NCBI RefSeq assembly: GCF_012524205.1
Contig: NZ_JABACI010000005.1
Location: 1-64,000 of the forward strand
Direction of reading: 5' to 3'
DNA from: Microbacterium salsuginis
Lineage (GTDB): Bacteria; Actinomycetota; Actinomycetes; Actinomycetales; Microbacteriaceae
DNA: 64,000 bases
Shown here: positions 37,016 through 46,628 of the stretch, piece by piece
How positions within the stretch are numbered: the first letter of the stretch is position 1
Layout: each line of letters starts with the position of its first letter
Position numbers and translations under genes: made by a program
Notes under the pieces: model-generated
What the model was told of the DNA's origin: nothing
What the model saw: the letters and a program-made list of their open reading frames with translations, nothing else
Databases searched by the model: none

Positions 37016-40000
37016 CGGCGCGCCTCGCGGTCGGCCGCGTACTCCTGCAGGCTCCTCACCGCGAAGCCCTCGCGCAGCACCGGCAGGGCGCTGACGGCGG
37101 CTCCGAGCACGGCCATCGTCGTGAAGAGCGCCTTGTCTCCGGCGACGGCCGCGGCGCGGATCTCGTAGCCGTCGGCACGGGCGGACCCGCCCGACGGGGT
37201 GTTGACGACGATGTCGATCTCGCCGGCGTTGATCAGGTCCACGACATTCGTGCCGCCGGACTCCTGCGTCTCGGAGTACTTGCTCACCACGCGCACGGCG
37301 ATGCCGTTGCGGGCGAGGATCTCGGCGGTGCCCTCGGTGGCCACGAGGTCGTAGCCGAGCTCCTGCAGGCGGTGCGCGGGGAGGATGACGGCTCGCTTGT
37401 CGCTGTCGGCGACCGAGATGAAGACGGTCCCCTCCAGCGGCATGCCGCCGTACGCGGCCTCCTGCGACTTGGCGAACGCCGTCGGGAAGTCACGGTCGAT
37501 CCCCATGACCTCGCCGGTCGAGCGCATCTCGGGACCGAGCACGGAATCGACGGTCTGGCCGTCCGCGGTGCGGAAGCGCTTGAACGGCAGCACGGCCTCC
37601 TTGACGGCCACCGGCGCGTCCAGCGGCACGCGGGAGCCGTCCTGTTCCGGCAGCATCCCTTCGTCCTTCAGCTCGGCGATCGTGCTGCCGGCCATGATGC
37701 GCGACGCGGCCTTCGCCAGCGGGATGCCGAGCGCCTTCGAGACGAACGGGACGGTGCGGCTCGCCCGCGGGTTGGCCTCGATGACGTACAGCACGCCGGC
37801 CGAGATCGCGAACTGCACATTGAGCAGCCCGCGTACGCCCACGCCTTCGGCGATGGCGTGCGTCGCGACGCGCACGCGATCGATGTCGGTGCGCCCGAGG
37901 CTCACCGGCGGGAGCGTGCAGCTGGAGTCGCCGGAGTGGATGCCGGCCTCCTCGAGGTGCTCCATCACGCCGCCGATGTACAGCTCCGTGCCGTCGAAGA
38001 GCGCGTCGACGTCGATCTCGATCGCGTCGTCGAGGAAGCGGTCCACCAGCAGCGGCATTCCGGGGCCGATGATCGCCTGATCGGCGATCCGCACGAAGTA
38101 GTCCCGCAGCGCCTCGGTCGAGTAGACGATCTCCATCCCGCGTCCGCCGAGCACGAAGCTCGGGCGCACCAGGACCGGGTACCCGATCTCCTCCGCGACG
38201 GCCACCGCGCCGTCGACGTCGATCGCGGTGCCGTTGCGCGGAGCGAGGAGCCCGGCCTCGTCGAGCAGCCGCGAGAACTGCTCGCGCTCCTCGGCCAGAT
38301 CGATCGCCGCCGGGCTCGTGCCCAGGATGGTGTAACCGGCGTCCTCGATGCCCTTGGCCAGACCGAGCGGCGTCTGTCCGCCCAGCTGGCACACGACGCC
38401 CAGGATCGTGCCGGACTGCGCCTCGGCGTGGAGCACCTCGAGCACGTCCTCGAGCGTCAGCGGCTCGAAGTACAGCCGGTCCGACGTGTCGTAGTCGGTC
38501 GACACGGTCTCGGGGTTGCAGTTGACCATGACCGTCTCGTAGCCCGCGTCCGACAGCGCGAACGACGCGTGCACGCACGAGTAGTCGAACTCGACGCCCT
38601 GCCCGATGCGGTTCGGGCCTGATCCGATGATGACGACCTTCGTACGCTCCGACGGCGAGACCTCGGTCTCGAAGTCGTAGCTCGAGTAGTGGTACGGCGT
38701 GAGCGCGGGGAACTCCCCCGCGCACGTGTCGACGGTCTTGTAGACGGGACGGATGCCGAGTGCATGACGGATGCCGCGGACCTCCGCCTCGCCGACCTCG
38801 CCGGCCGTGCTGCGCAGCTGCGCGATCTGGGCGTCGCTGAAACCGTGCTCCTTCGCGATGCGAAGGGTCGCGGCATCCAGTTCGCCCGCCTGCCGCACGA
38901 ACTCGGCGACCTCGTTGATGAGCACGATCTGGTCGAGGAACCACGGGTCGATCCCGGTGGCCTCGAACGCCTGCGTGACCGTGGCGCCCTTGCGCAGCGC
39001 CTGCTGCAGCACCACGATGCGGCCGTCCGTCGGGACGGCGGCGATCTCGAGCAGCTCGTCGGCGGAACGCGGCTCATCGCCCCAGTGGAAGCTCGACCCG
39101 CGCTTCTCGAGCGACCGCAGCGCCTTCTGCAGCGCGGTCGCGTAGTTGCGGCCGATCGCCATGGCCTCGCCGACCGACTTCATGGTCGTCGTCAGCGTCG
39201 TGTCGGCAGCGGGGAACTTCTCGAAGTTGAACCGCGGCACCTTGACCACGACGTAGTCGAGCGTCGGCTCGAAGCTGGCCGGCGTGACCTTCGTGATGTC
39301 GTTCGGGATCTCGTCGAGACGGTAGCCGATCGCGAGCTTGGCGGCGATCTTCGCGATCGGGAACCCGGTCGCTTTCGAGGCCAGCGCCGACGAGCGCGAG
39401 ACGCGCGGATTCATCTCGATGACGATGATGCGCCCGGTGGCCGGATCGACGGCGAACTGGATGTTGCAGCCGCCGGTGTCCACGCCGACGGCGCGGATGA
39501 TGTCGATGCCGATGTCGCGCAGCTTCTGGTACTCGCGGTCGGTCAGCGTGAGCGCCGGCGCGACCGTGATCGAGTCGCCGGTGTGCACGCCGACGGGATC
39601 GACGTTCTCGATCGAGCACACCACGACCGTGTTGTCGGCCGTGTCGCGCATGAGCTCGAGCTCGTACTCCTTCCACCCGAGGATCGACTCCTCGAGCAGC
39701 ACCTCGGTCGTCGGCGAATCGCGCAGGCCGGCACCCGCGATACGGCGCAGGTCGCGCTCGTCGTACGCGAAGCCGGAGCCGAGCCCGCCCATCGTGAACG
39801 ACGGACGGACGACGAGCGGGTAGCCCAGCTCGTCTGCGGCGGCGAGCACCTCGTCCATCGTGTGGGCGATGCGGGATGCCGCGACGTCCGCGCCCGCGTC
39901 CAGCACGAGCTGCTTGAAGATCTGGCGGTCCTCACCCTTGTTGATCGCCTCGAAGTTCGCGCCGATCAGCTCGACGTCGTACTTCTCGAGGATGCCGTGG

Positions 40001-40311
40001 TTGTGCAGGTCGATCGCCGCGTTGAGCGCCGTCTGGCCGCCGAGCGTGGGCAGGATCGCGTCGGGCTTCTCCTTGGCGATGATCGTCTCGATCACCTGCC
40101 ACGTGATCGGCTCGATGTACGTCGCATCGGCGAAGTCGGGGTCGGTCATGATCGTGGCCGGGTTCGAGTTGACCAGGATGACGCGCACGCCCTCCTCGCG
40201 CAGCACGCGGCAGGCCTGGGTGCCGGAGTAGTCGAACTCGCAGGCCTGGCCGATCACGATGGGGCCGGAGCCGATGACCAGGACGGATTCGATATCGGAG
40301 CGCTTAGGCAT
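37012..40311 (-). CDS. carB: Carbamoyl-phosphate synthase large subunit
   Basis: 1099 residues, standard. It makes carbamoyl phosphate from bicarbonate, ammonia (from CarA) and two ATP. Two homologous ATP-grasp halves are visible, each starting with an SxSGPxxIGQ-type motif ([21 protein letters not shown] and [21 protein letters not shown]). The C-terminal MGS-like allosteric domain (about 950-1099, [28 protein letters not shown]) would bind effectors such as UMP. Its start overlaps the carA end by 8 bases. Confidence 0.98.
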   Translation of the reverse strand: MPKRSDIESVLVIGSGPIVIGQACEFDYSGTQACRVLREEGVRVILVNSNPATIMTDPDFADATYIEPITWQVIETIIAKEKPDAILPTLGGQTALNAAIDLHNHGILEKYDVELIGANFEAINKGEDRQIFKQLVLDAGADVAASRIAHTMDEVLAAADELGYPLVVRPSFTMGGLGSGFAYDERDLRRIAGAGLRDSPTTEVLLEESILGWKEYELELMRDTADNTVVVCSIENVDPVGVHTGDSITVAPALTLTDREYQKLRDIGIDIIRAVGVDTGGCNIQFAVDPATGRIIVIEMNPRVSRSSALASKATGFPIAKIAAKLAIGYRLDEIPNDITKVTPASFEPTLDYVVVKVPRFNFEKFPAADTTLTTTMKSVGEAMAIGRNYATALQKALRSLEKRGSSFHWGDEPRSADELLEIAAVPTDGRIVVLQQALRKGATVTQAFEATGIDPWFLDQIVLINEVAEFVRQAGELDAATLRIAKEHGFSDAQIAQLRSTAGEVGEAEVRGIRHALGIRPVYKTVDTCAGEFPALTPYHYSSYDFETEVSPSERTKVVIIGSGPNRIGQGVEFDYSCVHASFALSDAGYETVMVNCNPETVSTDYDTSDRLYFEPLTLEDVLEVLHAEAQSGTILGVVCQLGGQTPLGLAKGIEDAGYTILGTSPAAIDLAEEREQFSRLLDEAGLLAPRNGTAIDVDGAVAVAEEIGYPVLVRPSFVLGGRGMEIVYSTEALRDYFVRIADQAIIGPGMPLLVDRFLDDAIEIDVDALFDGTELYIGGVMEHLEEAGIHSGDSSCTLPPVSLGRTDIDRVRVATHAIAEGVGVRGLLNVQFAISAGVLYVIEANPRASRTVPFVSKALGIPLAKAASRIMAGSTIAELKDEGMLPEQDGSRVPLDAPVAVKEAVLPFKRFRTADGQTVDSVLGPEMRSTGEVMGIDRDFPTAFAKSQEAAYGGMPLEGTVFISVADSDKRAVILPAHRLQELGYDLVATEGTAEILARNGIAVRVVSKYSETQESGGTNVVDLINAGEIDIVVNTPSGGSARADGYEIRAAAVAGDKALFTTMAVLGAAVSALPVLREGFAVRSLQEYAADREARR

Positions 40312-41539
40312 TGTCGGACTTTCCGGTCGTTGAGCGAGGAGCGAAGCGAGGAGACGAAACGTCGTCGGGAGGCGAATCGCGTTTCGTCTCGCGCCGCTCG
40401 CTCAACGAGCGGACCACCATGTCGCGGAAGCGGTCGAACAGGTAGTTGGCGTCGTGCGGGCCGGCGGCCGCCTCGGGGTGGTACTGCACCGAGAACGCGG
40501 GGATGTCGAGGGCGCGCAGCCCCTCGACCACCTGGTCGTTGAGGCCGACGTGGCTCACTTCGACGCGACCGTAGCCGTTCGGGCTGTCGAACTCGCCGTC
40601 GATCGGCGCCTCGACCGCGAAGCCGTGGTTGTGGGCAGTGATCTCCACGCGCCCGGTCGACTTGTCGAGTACCGGCTGGTTGATGCCGCGATGACCGAAG
40701 GGAAGCTTGTAGGTGCCCAGGCCCAGGGCCCGGCCGAGCAGCTGGTTGCCGAAGCAGATGCCGAAGAACGGCAGCTGCTCGTCGAGCACGCCGCGCAGCA
40801 GCTCGACGTGATCGCCCGACGCCGCCGGGTCGCCCGGGCCGTTGGAGTAGAAGACGGCGACCGGGTCGATCGCGCGGAGCTGCTCGATCGTGACGTCCTG
40901 CGGCAGCACGTGGACGTCGAACCCGCGTGCGGCGAGGTTGTCGACGGTGGCCTGCTTGACCCCGAGATCGAGCACCGCGAGGTTGCCGATGCGCTCGGAG
41001 GTCGCGGGCGTCACTTCGGCCGCCGCGACCGAGACCGCCGCCGACAGGTTCTGTCCGGCCATCTGCGGCGCCTCGCGCACCAGGCGCACCTGCTCCTCGG
41101 CTTCGATCGCCGCCGCATCGCCCGAGAAGATCCCGCCGCGCATGCTGCCTGCCGAGCGGATGTGGCGGGTCACGGCCCGCGTGTCGATGCCGCTGATCCC
41201 CACGATGCCGTCACGCGAGAGCGCATCATCCAGGGACTCGTCGGCGCGCCAGTTCGACACCACGCGGGAGGGGTCGCGCACGATGTATCCCGCGACCCAG
41301 ATGCGACGGGACTCGGGGTCCTCGTCGTTCATTCCGGTGTTGCCGATGTGCGGAGCGGTCTGCAGCACGATCTGGCCGGCGTACGACGGGTCGGTGAGGG
41401 TCTCCTGGTAACCGGTCATGCCGGTGGCGAAGACCACCTCGCCGAGCGTGGTGCCCAGCGCCCCGTAGGCGCGGCCGACGTGGCGGGTGCCGTCCTCGAG
41501 CACGAGGACGGCCGGTTCGGTCTGGAAGAGGGTGTTCAT
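40304..41539 (-). CDS. carA: Carbamoyl-phosphate synthase small subunit
   Basis: 411 residues. The glutaminase subunit: class I amidotransferase with the nucleophile Cys in [12 protein letters not shown] and the His/Glu pair in [15 protein letters not shown]. The normal protein ends near FDRFRDMVV; the last ~36 residues ([14 protein letters not shown]... to SDNA) are encoded by a REP-like inverted repeat at 40323-40412. This tail is Arg/Ser-rich with no family match. Its start overlaps the stop of the membrane gene (ATGA). Confidence 0.97.
   Translation of the reverse strand: MNTLFQTEPAVLVLEDGTRHVGRAYGALGTTLGEVVFATGMTGYQETLTDPSYAGQIVLQTAPHIGNTGMNDEDPESRRIWVAGYIVRDPSRVVSNWRADESLDDALSRDGIVGISGIDTRAVTRHIRSAGSMRGGIFSGDAAAIEAEEQVRLVREAPQMAGQNLSAAVSVAAAEVTPATSERIGNLAVLDLGVKQATVDNLAARGFDVHVLPQDVTIEQLRAIDPVAVFYSNGPGDPAASGDHVELLRGVLDEQLPFFGICFGNQLLGRALGLGTYKLPFGHRGINQPVLDKSTGRVEITAHNHGFAVEAPIDGEFDSPNGYGRVEVSHVGLNDQVVEGLRALDIPAFSVQYHPEAAAGPHDANYLFDRFRDMVVRSLSERRETKRDSPPDDVSSPRFAPRSTTGKSDNA
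40323..40412. repeat. REP-like inverted repeat inside the carA 3' end
   Basis: Left arm 40323-40361 and right arm 40380-40412 are imperfectly complementary (CGTTTCGTCTCGC... CGCTCGCTCAACGAGCGG). The left arm carries a 6-base insertion; the loop is 18 bases. A shorter related copy is at 53115-53141. Confidence 0.8.
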
Positions 41540-42045
41540 GCGTCGGTTCCCGTCTGGGTCGGGTTCAGGATGCCCGCCACGGCGGCGGCGAGGGCGCGGG
41601 CCGAGGCGTCCTGGGGTCGGAAGTAGCTGTCGACGGTCGATCCGGCGTCGGTGCGCCAGGTCAGCCGGGTGAGTCCGCCGGCCTCGACGACACGGTCGAT
41701 CGCGACCGTGGACTGGCCGACATCCACGATGCGCTCGGGCGTCAGCACGAACGGAGCCTGACCGGTCAGCGCCACGGCGATCCCCTCGTCGGCGACGGTC
41801 ATGGTCGCCTTCGAGCGGAACGCCATTCCCGGAGCGGCGATTCGTTCCAGTGGCGCGTCGTGTCGGGTCGTCGCGACGTAGAGCACGTCGAAGACCGCGC
41901 GCACGTGCGCGTCGGCGGCGAGGTCGCCCGGCCGAGCGAGGGGCTGCGCGTCACGTCGCGTGCGCCGCCGCCACGCCCACATGCCTGCGCCGACCAGCAG
42001 CACGGCGACGAGCACGATGACCGCGAGGGCGCCCTCACGGCTCAT
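41536..42045 (-). CDS. Membrane-anchored protein of the pyr operon (Rv1382-like position)
   Basis: 169 residues from ATG 42045. One N-terminal transmembrane helix ([20 protein letters not shown]) is followed by RRRTRRDAQ and a soluble beta-rich domain (about 50-160: [36 protein letters not shown]) that looks like a PH-type barrel. A gene of this type lies between pyrC and carA in other actinobacteria (Rv1382 in M. tuberculosis). Function unknown. Starts and stops overlap both neighbours (ATGA), so it is an integral operon member. Confidence 0.85.
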   Translation of the reverse strand: MSREGALAVIVLVAVLLVGAGMWAWRRRTRRDAQPLARPGDLAADAHVRAVFDVLYVATTRHDAPLERIAAPGMAFRSKATMTVADEGIAVALTGQAPFVLTPERIVDVGQSTVAIDRVVEAGGLTRLTWRTDAGSTVDSYFRPQDASARALAAAVAGILNPTQTGTDA

Positions 42046-43388
42046 GAGCGGACCCCCGGCTGGTCGAGAAGTCCGCCCTCGGCGACGGTCACGACGCCGT
42101 GATGGAGCGTCCAGCGCACCTCTCCCGGCAGCTCGCGTCCGATGTAGGGCGAGTTGGTGCTGCGGCCCCGCAGATCCGCCGCGGTGAACGGGTGCGCCGG
42201 GGAGGCGTCGTAGAAGACGAGGGATGCGGGCTGCCCGGCCGTGAGCGGCGTGCCGTGACCGGCGAGCCGGCCGATCCGCGCGGGTTCGCGCGACATGATC
42301 CGCGCGACGTCGCCCCACGTGATGAGGCCGGTGTCGATCATCGCCTGCTGCACGACGCGCAGCGCGCTCTCGAGCCCCACCATGCCGTTGGCCGCAGCGT
42401 GCCACTCGCAGGCCTTCGCCTCAGCCGGATGCGGTGCGTGGTCGGTGGCGACGATGTCGATGGTCCCGTCGGCCAGGCCCTCGCGCACCGCGAGGACGTC
42501 TTCTTCCCGGCGCAGCGGCGGGTTGACCTTGAAGCGCGCGTCGTAGTCGCGCACCAGCTCGTCGGTGAGCAGCAGATGGTGCGGCGTCACTTCGGCGGTG
42601 ACGTTCACCCCGCGCCGCTTGGCCCACCGGATGATGTCGACGGATCCCGCCGTGGACAGGTGGCACACGTGCAGCCGGGATCCGACGTGCTCGGCCAGCA
42701 GAACGTCGCGCGCGATGATCGACTCCTCCGCCACCGCCGGCCAGCCCGCCAGGCCGAGCTCGGCCGAGACGGCACCCTCGTTCATCTGGGCGCCCTCGGT
42801 CAGTCGGGGGTCCTGCGCGTGCTGGGCGATGACGCCGTCGAACGCCTTCACGTACTCGAGCGCGCGCCGCATGATGAGCGGATCCCACACGCAGAAGCCG
42901 TCGTCGCTGAACACGCGCACGCGGGCCCGTGAATCGGCCATCGCTCCGAGCTCGGCGAGGCGCTCGCCCTTCTGCCCCACCGTGACGGCGCCGATCGGCT
43001 GCACGGTCACGAAGCCGGCGGCCTCGCCGAGCGCCAGCTCCTGCTCGACGACGCCGGCGGTGTCGGCGACCGGCGACGTGTTCGGCATGGCGAACACCGC
43101 GCTGTACCCCCCGGCCGCGGCGGCCCGCGAGCCGGTGAGGATGGTCTCGGATGCCTCGTACCCGGGTTCGCGAAGATGCGTGTGCAGGTCGACGAGGCCC
43201 GGCAGCACGACGAGGCCGTCGACGTCGACCACGGTGGCTCCGGCGTGGCTGAGACCGGTGCCGATCTCGGCGATCAGACCGTCCTTCACCAAGAGGTCTG
43301 CCGCGTCGGAGCCGTCGATCCGCGCTCCGCGGAAGAGGAGCGTCTCGGTGGTCGCGGTGCCGCCGGCGGCGGATCGTGTCACGGTCAT
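42042..43388 (-). CDS. pyrC: Dihydroorotase
   Basis: 448 residues, class I dihydroorotase. It cyclises carbamoyl aspartate. Zinc ligands: [10 protein letters not shown] near residue 65, the later His in IAQHAQDP and VCHLSTAGS, and the catalytic Asp in [29 protein letters not shown] is the conserved fourth block. The start overlaps the pyrB stop (ATGA). Confidence 0.97.
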   Translation of the reverse strand: MTVTRSAAGGTATTETLLFRGARIDGSDAADLLVKDGLIAEIGTGLSHAGATVVDVDGLVVLPGLVDLHTHLREPGYEASETILTGSRAAAAGGYSAVFAMPNTSPVADTAGVVEQELALGEAAGFVTVQPIGAVTVGQKGERLAELGAMADSRARVRVFSDDGFCVWDPLIMRRALEYVKAFDGVIAQHAQDPRLTEGAQMNEGAVSAELGLAGWPAVAEESIIARDVLLAEHVGSRLHVCHLSTAGSVDIIRWAKRRGVNVTAEVTPHHLLLTDELVRDYDARFKVNPPLRREEDVLAVREGLADGTIDIVATDHAPHPAEAKACEWHAAANGMVGLESALRVVQQAMIDTGLITWGDVARIMSREPARIGRLAGHGTPLTAGQPASLVFYDASPAHPFTAADLRGRSTNSPYIGRELPGEVRWTLHHGVVTVAEGGLLDQPGVRS

Positions 43389-44377
43389 CGCGTGCTCCCC
43401 TTCTCGTTCGGCGTACGGCCCGGGCCGCTCAGGTCATCCTCCGCGCCTGCCAGCAGCAGGTAGAGCGCGGCCATGCGCACCGAGACGCCGTTCGCGACCT
43501 GCTCGAGCACGGTCGAACGCGGCGAGTCGGCGGCCTCGGCGGAGATCTCCATGCCCCGGTTCATGGGTCCGGGGTGCATGACAATGCTATCCGCCGGGAG
43601 GGCGGCGAGGCGGTCGGCACCCAGACCCCAGCGACGGGAATACTCCCGTTCAGTGGGGAAATAGGCTGCGCTCATCCGCTCGAGCTGGATGCGCAGCATC
43701 ATGAGGGCGTCGGGACCCTCGGCGATCGCGGCGTCGAGATCGTAAGAGATCCGTGCGGGCCACGTCGAGACGTCTTGCGGGATGAGCGTCGGCGGTGCGA
43801 CGAGCGTCACCTTCGCGCCGAGGGTGTGCAGGAGCCAGACGTTGGAGCGCGCGACCCGCGAATGGAGGATGTCGCCGACGATCGTGACCGACAGTCCCGC
43901 CAGGTCGCGTCCGCGACTTGCCTCGCCGAAACGGCGCTTGCGAATGGTGAAGGCATCCAGGAGGGCCTGAGTCGGATGCTCGTGCGTGCCGTCGCCGGCG
44001 TTCACGACCCCCGCGGTGATCCAGCCGCTCGAGGCCAGGGTCCGCGGCGCCCCGGAGGCGCCATGACGGATGACCACGGCATCCGCCCCCATCGCCTGCA
44101 GCGTCTGGGCGGTGTCCTGCAGCGATTCGCCCTTCGAGACGCTCGAGCCCTTGGCCGAGAAGTTGATGACGTCGGCCGACAGACGCTTGGCAGCGGCCTC
44201 GAACGAGATGCGCGTGCGTGTGGAGTCCTCGAAGAACAGATTGACCACCGTCTTGCCGCGGAGCGTCGGAAGCTTCTTGACCTCGCGGCGCTGCGTGTCG
44301 GCCATGTTTTCGGCGACGTCGAGGATGCGCAGGGCGTCGGCGTGCGACAGGGACTTCGTGTCGAGCAGGTGCCTCAT
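43385..44377 (-). CDS. pyrB: Aspartate carbamoyltransferase catalytic subunit
   Basis: 330 residues. It joins carbamoyl phosphate and aspartate. Motifs: [19 protein letters not shown] (carbamoyl-phosphate binding), [26 protein letters not shown] and the late [12 protein letters not shown]. No regulatory subunit gene is present, as usual for actinobacteria. It overlaps pyrR by 4 bases (ATGA). Confidence 0.97.
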   Translation of the reverse strand: MRHLLDTKSLSHADALRILDVAENMADTQRREVKKLPTLRGKTVVNLFFEDSTRTRISFEAAAKRLSADVINFSAKGSSVSKGESLQDTAQTLQAMGADAVVIRHGASGAPRTLASSGWITAGVVNAGDGTHEHPTQALLDAFTIRKRRFGEASRGRDLAGLSVTIVGDILHSRVARSNVWLLHTLGAKVTLVAPPTLIPQDVSTWPARISYDLDAAIAEGPDALMMLRIQLERMSAAYFPTEREYSRRWGLGADRLAALPADSIVMHPGPMNRGMEISAEAADSPRSTVLEQVANGVSVRMAALYLLLAGAEDDLSGPGRTPNEKGSTR

Positions 44378-44904
44378 GACTCGATCGTCACCTCCTCGCG
44401 CCCGTCGACCTCCGCCAGGTGCACATTCACCCGCTCGTCCCGCGAGCTCGGCAGATTCTTGCCGACGAAGTCAGGCCGGATCGGGAGCTCGCGGTGACCG
44501 CGGTCGACGAGCGTGGCCAGCCGCACCGCGGCCGGGCGGCCGATGTCCTGCAGGGCATCCAGCGCCGCACGGATGCTGCGACCGGAGAAGAGGACGTCGT
44601 CGACGAGGACCACGACTCGGCCGTCGATCCCGCCGGGCGGGATCTGCGTGGGCTGTGGCGCGCGCGTCGGATTGCGGTGCAGGTCGTCGCGGTACATGGT
44701 GACATCGAGTGCGCCGACCGGGATGACGGCGTCCGAGAACTCCTCGATGAGGCGTCCGACGCGATGGGCGAGCGTGACGCCGCGGGTGGGGATGCCGAGG
44801 AGGATCAGTCCCTCCGGACCCTTGTTGGACTCGAGGATCTCGTGAGAGATCCGAGTCAGGGCCCGGGCGATGTCGGCCTGGTGCAGCACGGTGCGCGTGC
44901 TCAT
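44374..44904 (-). CDS. pyrR: Pyrimidine operon RNA-binding regulator / uracil phosphoribosyltransferase PyrR
   Basis: 176 residues from ATG 44904. The PRPP-binding motif [19 protein letters not shown] is typical of PyrR, with [16 protein letters not shown] and [10 protein letters not shown] also conserved. PyrR binds UMP and represses the pyr operon through an RNA hairpin in the leader. It starts the pyrR-B-C-(membrane)-carA-carB-pyrF operon. GAAGGGAG, the ribosome binding site, is part of the PyrR-binding element, so UMP-dependent repression of translation is expected. Confidence 0.95.
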   Translation of the reverse strand: MSTRTVLHQADIARALTRISHEILESNKGPEGLILLGIPTRGVTLAHRVGRLIEEFSDAVIPVGALDVTMYRDDLHRNPTRAPQPTQIPPGGIDGRVVVLVDDVLFSGRSIRAALDALQDIGRPAAVRLATLVDRGHRELPIRPDFVGKNLPSSRDERVNVHLAEVDGREEVTIES

Positions 44905-44911
44905 CCGCCGC

Positions 44912-44943
44912 TCCCTTCTCCGCCTCACAGGACGGGGTTAAAG
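44912..44943 (-). promoter_or_regulatory. PyrR-binding RNA element in the pyr operon leader
   Basis: On the minus strand the leader reads TTTAACCCC followed by GTCCTGTGAGGCGGAGAAGG. TCCTGTGAGGC fits the PyrR consensus UCCNGNGAGGY, flanked by CCG/CGG closing pairs. The 3' side contains the pyrR ribosome binding site. No intrinsic terminator is visible, so translational rather than attenuation control is likely, as reported for Mycobacterium smegmatis. Confidence 0.85.
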
Positions 44944-44962
44944 GTTGCTGTGGTTCTCAGGC

Positions 44963-44968
44963 AGTCTA
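44963..44968 (-). promoter_or_regulatory. Candidate -10 hexamer TAGACT of the pyr operon
   Basis: Minus-strand TAGACT about 60 bases before the pyrR ATG. Transcription would start just upstream of the PyrR element. Confidence 0.5.
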
Positions 44969-44986
44969 CCGGTCGTCGAGACCGGT
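44968..44986 (-). terminator. Short hairpin after the MBL-Rieske gene
   Basis: 7-bp stem ACCGGTC/GACCGGT with a 5-base loop, 17 bases past the stop at 45003. No T-run; it abuts the pyr -10 hexamer. Confidence 0.4.
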
Positions 44987-45002
44987 GGCGGACGAGGTGC
45001 CG

Positions 45003-46565
45003 TCAGGCTGCCGGCTGCGCCGCGTCGGCGTCGACCTGCGACGCCCGGATCGCGTGGCCCTGGCTGGTGAGGCACTTGCCGCTCGCGAGCTCCCACTTCC
45101 AGTCGTGCAGCGAGCACGTGAGCACGCCGTCCTCGATCTTGCCCGTCTTGGTGAGGTCCGCGCGCAGGTGCGGGCAGCGGCGCTGCACGATCCAGTCGCC
45201 GAGTTGCGCGTCCTCGGTCTGATCGGTCTGCTCCGCGTACCAGTTCTCGACGTATTCGATGCGGTCACGCGACAGGCACTTGAGGAAGGTCGTGAGGAAC
45301 TCGTTGAACTTGCCGCTGCGGCCGACCTCGAACTGCATGGACAGGAAGATCGAGTTCGACCAGTCGATCTCATGGTCGGCGATGTTCGTCGAGACGAGGT
45401 CGGCTGGGATCGTGTACCAGTAGATGCACTCCTCGCCCGCGTACTCCCGGACCTTCGCCTTGGGGAAGTCGACGACCATGTCGAGGTCGCCGATCCGGAA
45501 CCGGACGACGCCTCCGACGCCGTTGCGGATCGTACGCGCACGTCGCAGCAGCGGCTCCCACCATTCCTTGATGGCGGCGAGCATCTCGTCCGGCGGCAGT
45601 ACCGCGGCCCGCGTGGCCTCTTCGGCGCGGATCTCATCCTGCCTGCTGTCGCGCTGCTCGGCGAGGTACGCCCACTTGTCGTCGAAGATCCGGTCGATCT
45701 CGGCATCGGTGTACAGCGTCTGCGTCACCGAGAGCTGCCCGCCGTTCAGTTCGACGACGGTCCCGGGAACGAACTCGTAGCCCTTCTGCTCGGGCCTGAC
45801 CTGGCTCATGTGCTGCAGGAACTGGCGCTGGTCGGTGAAGATCGAATCGTCCTCCTGCCCCCAGCCGTTGTACTTGAACAGCTCTTCGCGCAGGAACATG
45901 GGCGGGCCGGCCATCGGGAAGACGTGTTCGGCGTCGACCTTCTCGATGTAGTACATCGCCCGCTTGTTCTGCGCGTCGCGCTTGAGCTTGGCGAAGTTCT
46001 GCTTCGCGTCCTGCGGCAGGTCGTAGACCATGGGCCACCAGATCGCACCCGACACCTGCGTGAAGTACGCCTCGGGCTTGGAGAACGACAGCAGCTTCTC
46101 GAGGTCGAGCGGGTGGGAGTCGTTCTGGTTGAGGATGCTCGCGGTGCCGTCGTCGACGCTCAGCGACGAGTCGCCGATGGGGCCGTCACTCGGGGCCCGC
46201 AGCGGTGTGACCATCAGCTTCAGAGGACCGAACTCGAGAGGAACGCCCGCCTGCGTGTAGACGATGTTGTCGTATCCGAGGCGCCGCAGATCCTGTTCGA
46301 GGTCGTCGGTCGGGTAGTCCGGCAGCAGCACCTTGATGGTCGTCGGCACGTGACGGCGCATGAGAGCCGGGTCGAAGTGGTCGCGGTGGCGGTGCGACAC
46401 GTACAGGAAGTCGGCCTTGCCGAACCTCTCCCAGTCGAGCCCCCGGTTGTCGGGGAACGGAAACCATGAGCCGAAGAACGTCGGACCGACGACCGGGTCG
46501 CAGAGGATGCTTCCGCCCGCCGTCTCGATGAACATTCCGGCGTGGCCGAGGCCCGTGATGCGCAT
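45003..46565 (-). CDS. Metallo-beta-lactamase-fold / Rieske [2Fe-2S] fusion protein
   Basis: 520 residues. Residues 1 to about 250 are an MBL-fold hydrolase with SHRHRDHFD (His58, His60, Asp62, His63). The middle (about 250-440) has no recognised motif. The C-terminus is a Rieske domain with CPH at 464-466 and CSLH at 484-487, so the cluster ligands are complete. An MBL plus Rieske combination is known in CMP-Neu5Ac hydroxylase, but there the Rieske is N-terminal. An oxygenase or electron-transfer-linked hydrolase is possible; substrate unknown. GGGAGG stands 9 bases before the ATG. It is not part of the conserved pyr or aro clusters. Confidence 0.85.
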   Translation of the reverse strand: MRITGLGHAGMFIETAGGSILCDPVVGPTFFGSWFPFPDNRGLDWERFGKADFLYVSHRHRDHFDPALMRRHVPTTIKVLLPDYPTDDLEQDLRRLGYDNIVYTQAGVPLEFGPLKLMVTPLRAPSDGPIGDSSLSVDDGTASILNQNDSHPLDLEKLLSFSKPEAYFTQVSGAIWWPMVYDLPQDAKQNFAKLKRDAQNKRAMYYIEKVDAEHVFPMAGPPMFLREELFKYNGWGQEDDSIFTDQRQFLQHMSQVRPEQKGYEFVPGTVVELNGGQLSVTQTLYTDAEIDRIFDDKWAYLAEQRDSRQDEIRAEEATRAAVLPPDEMLAAIKEWWEPLLRRARTIRNGVGGVVRFRIGDLDMVVDFPKAKVREYAGEECIYWYTIPADLVSTNIADHEIDWSNSIFLSMQFEVGRSGKFNEFLTTFLKCLSRDRIEYVENWYAEQTDQTEDAQLGDWIVQRRCPHLRADLTKTGKIEDGVLTCSLHDWKWELASGKCLTSQGHAIRASQVDADAAQPAA

Positions 46566-46609
46566 GGGCAGTCCTCCCCTTTCCGCAGTCGAACCGGCGA
46601 ACCCAGACG

Positions 46610-46615
46610 ATTCTA
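46610..46615 (-). promoter_or_regulatory. Candidate -10 hexamer TAGAAT for the MBL-Rieske gene
   Basis: Minus-strand TAGAAT, 44 bases before ATG 46565, in the 63-base gap after the SNF2 gene. Confidence 0.4.
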
Positions 46616-46628
46616 GGCGCGGCGATGG

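Noticed and set aside
44968..44986. Intrinsic terminator used in PyrR attenuation
   Set aside because: The hairpin lies upstream of the PyrR element and promoter, so it can only belong to the preceding MBL-Rieske gene.
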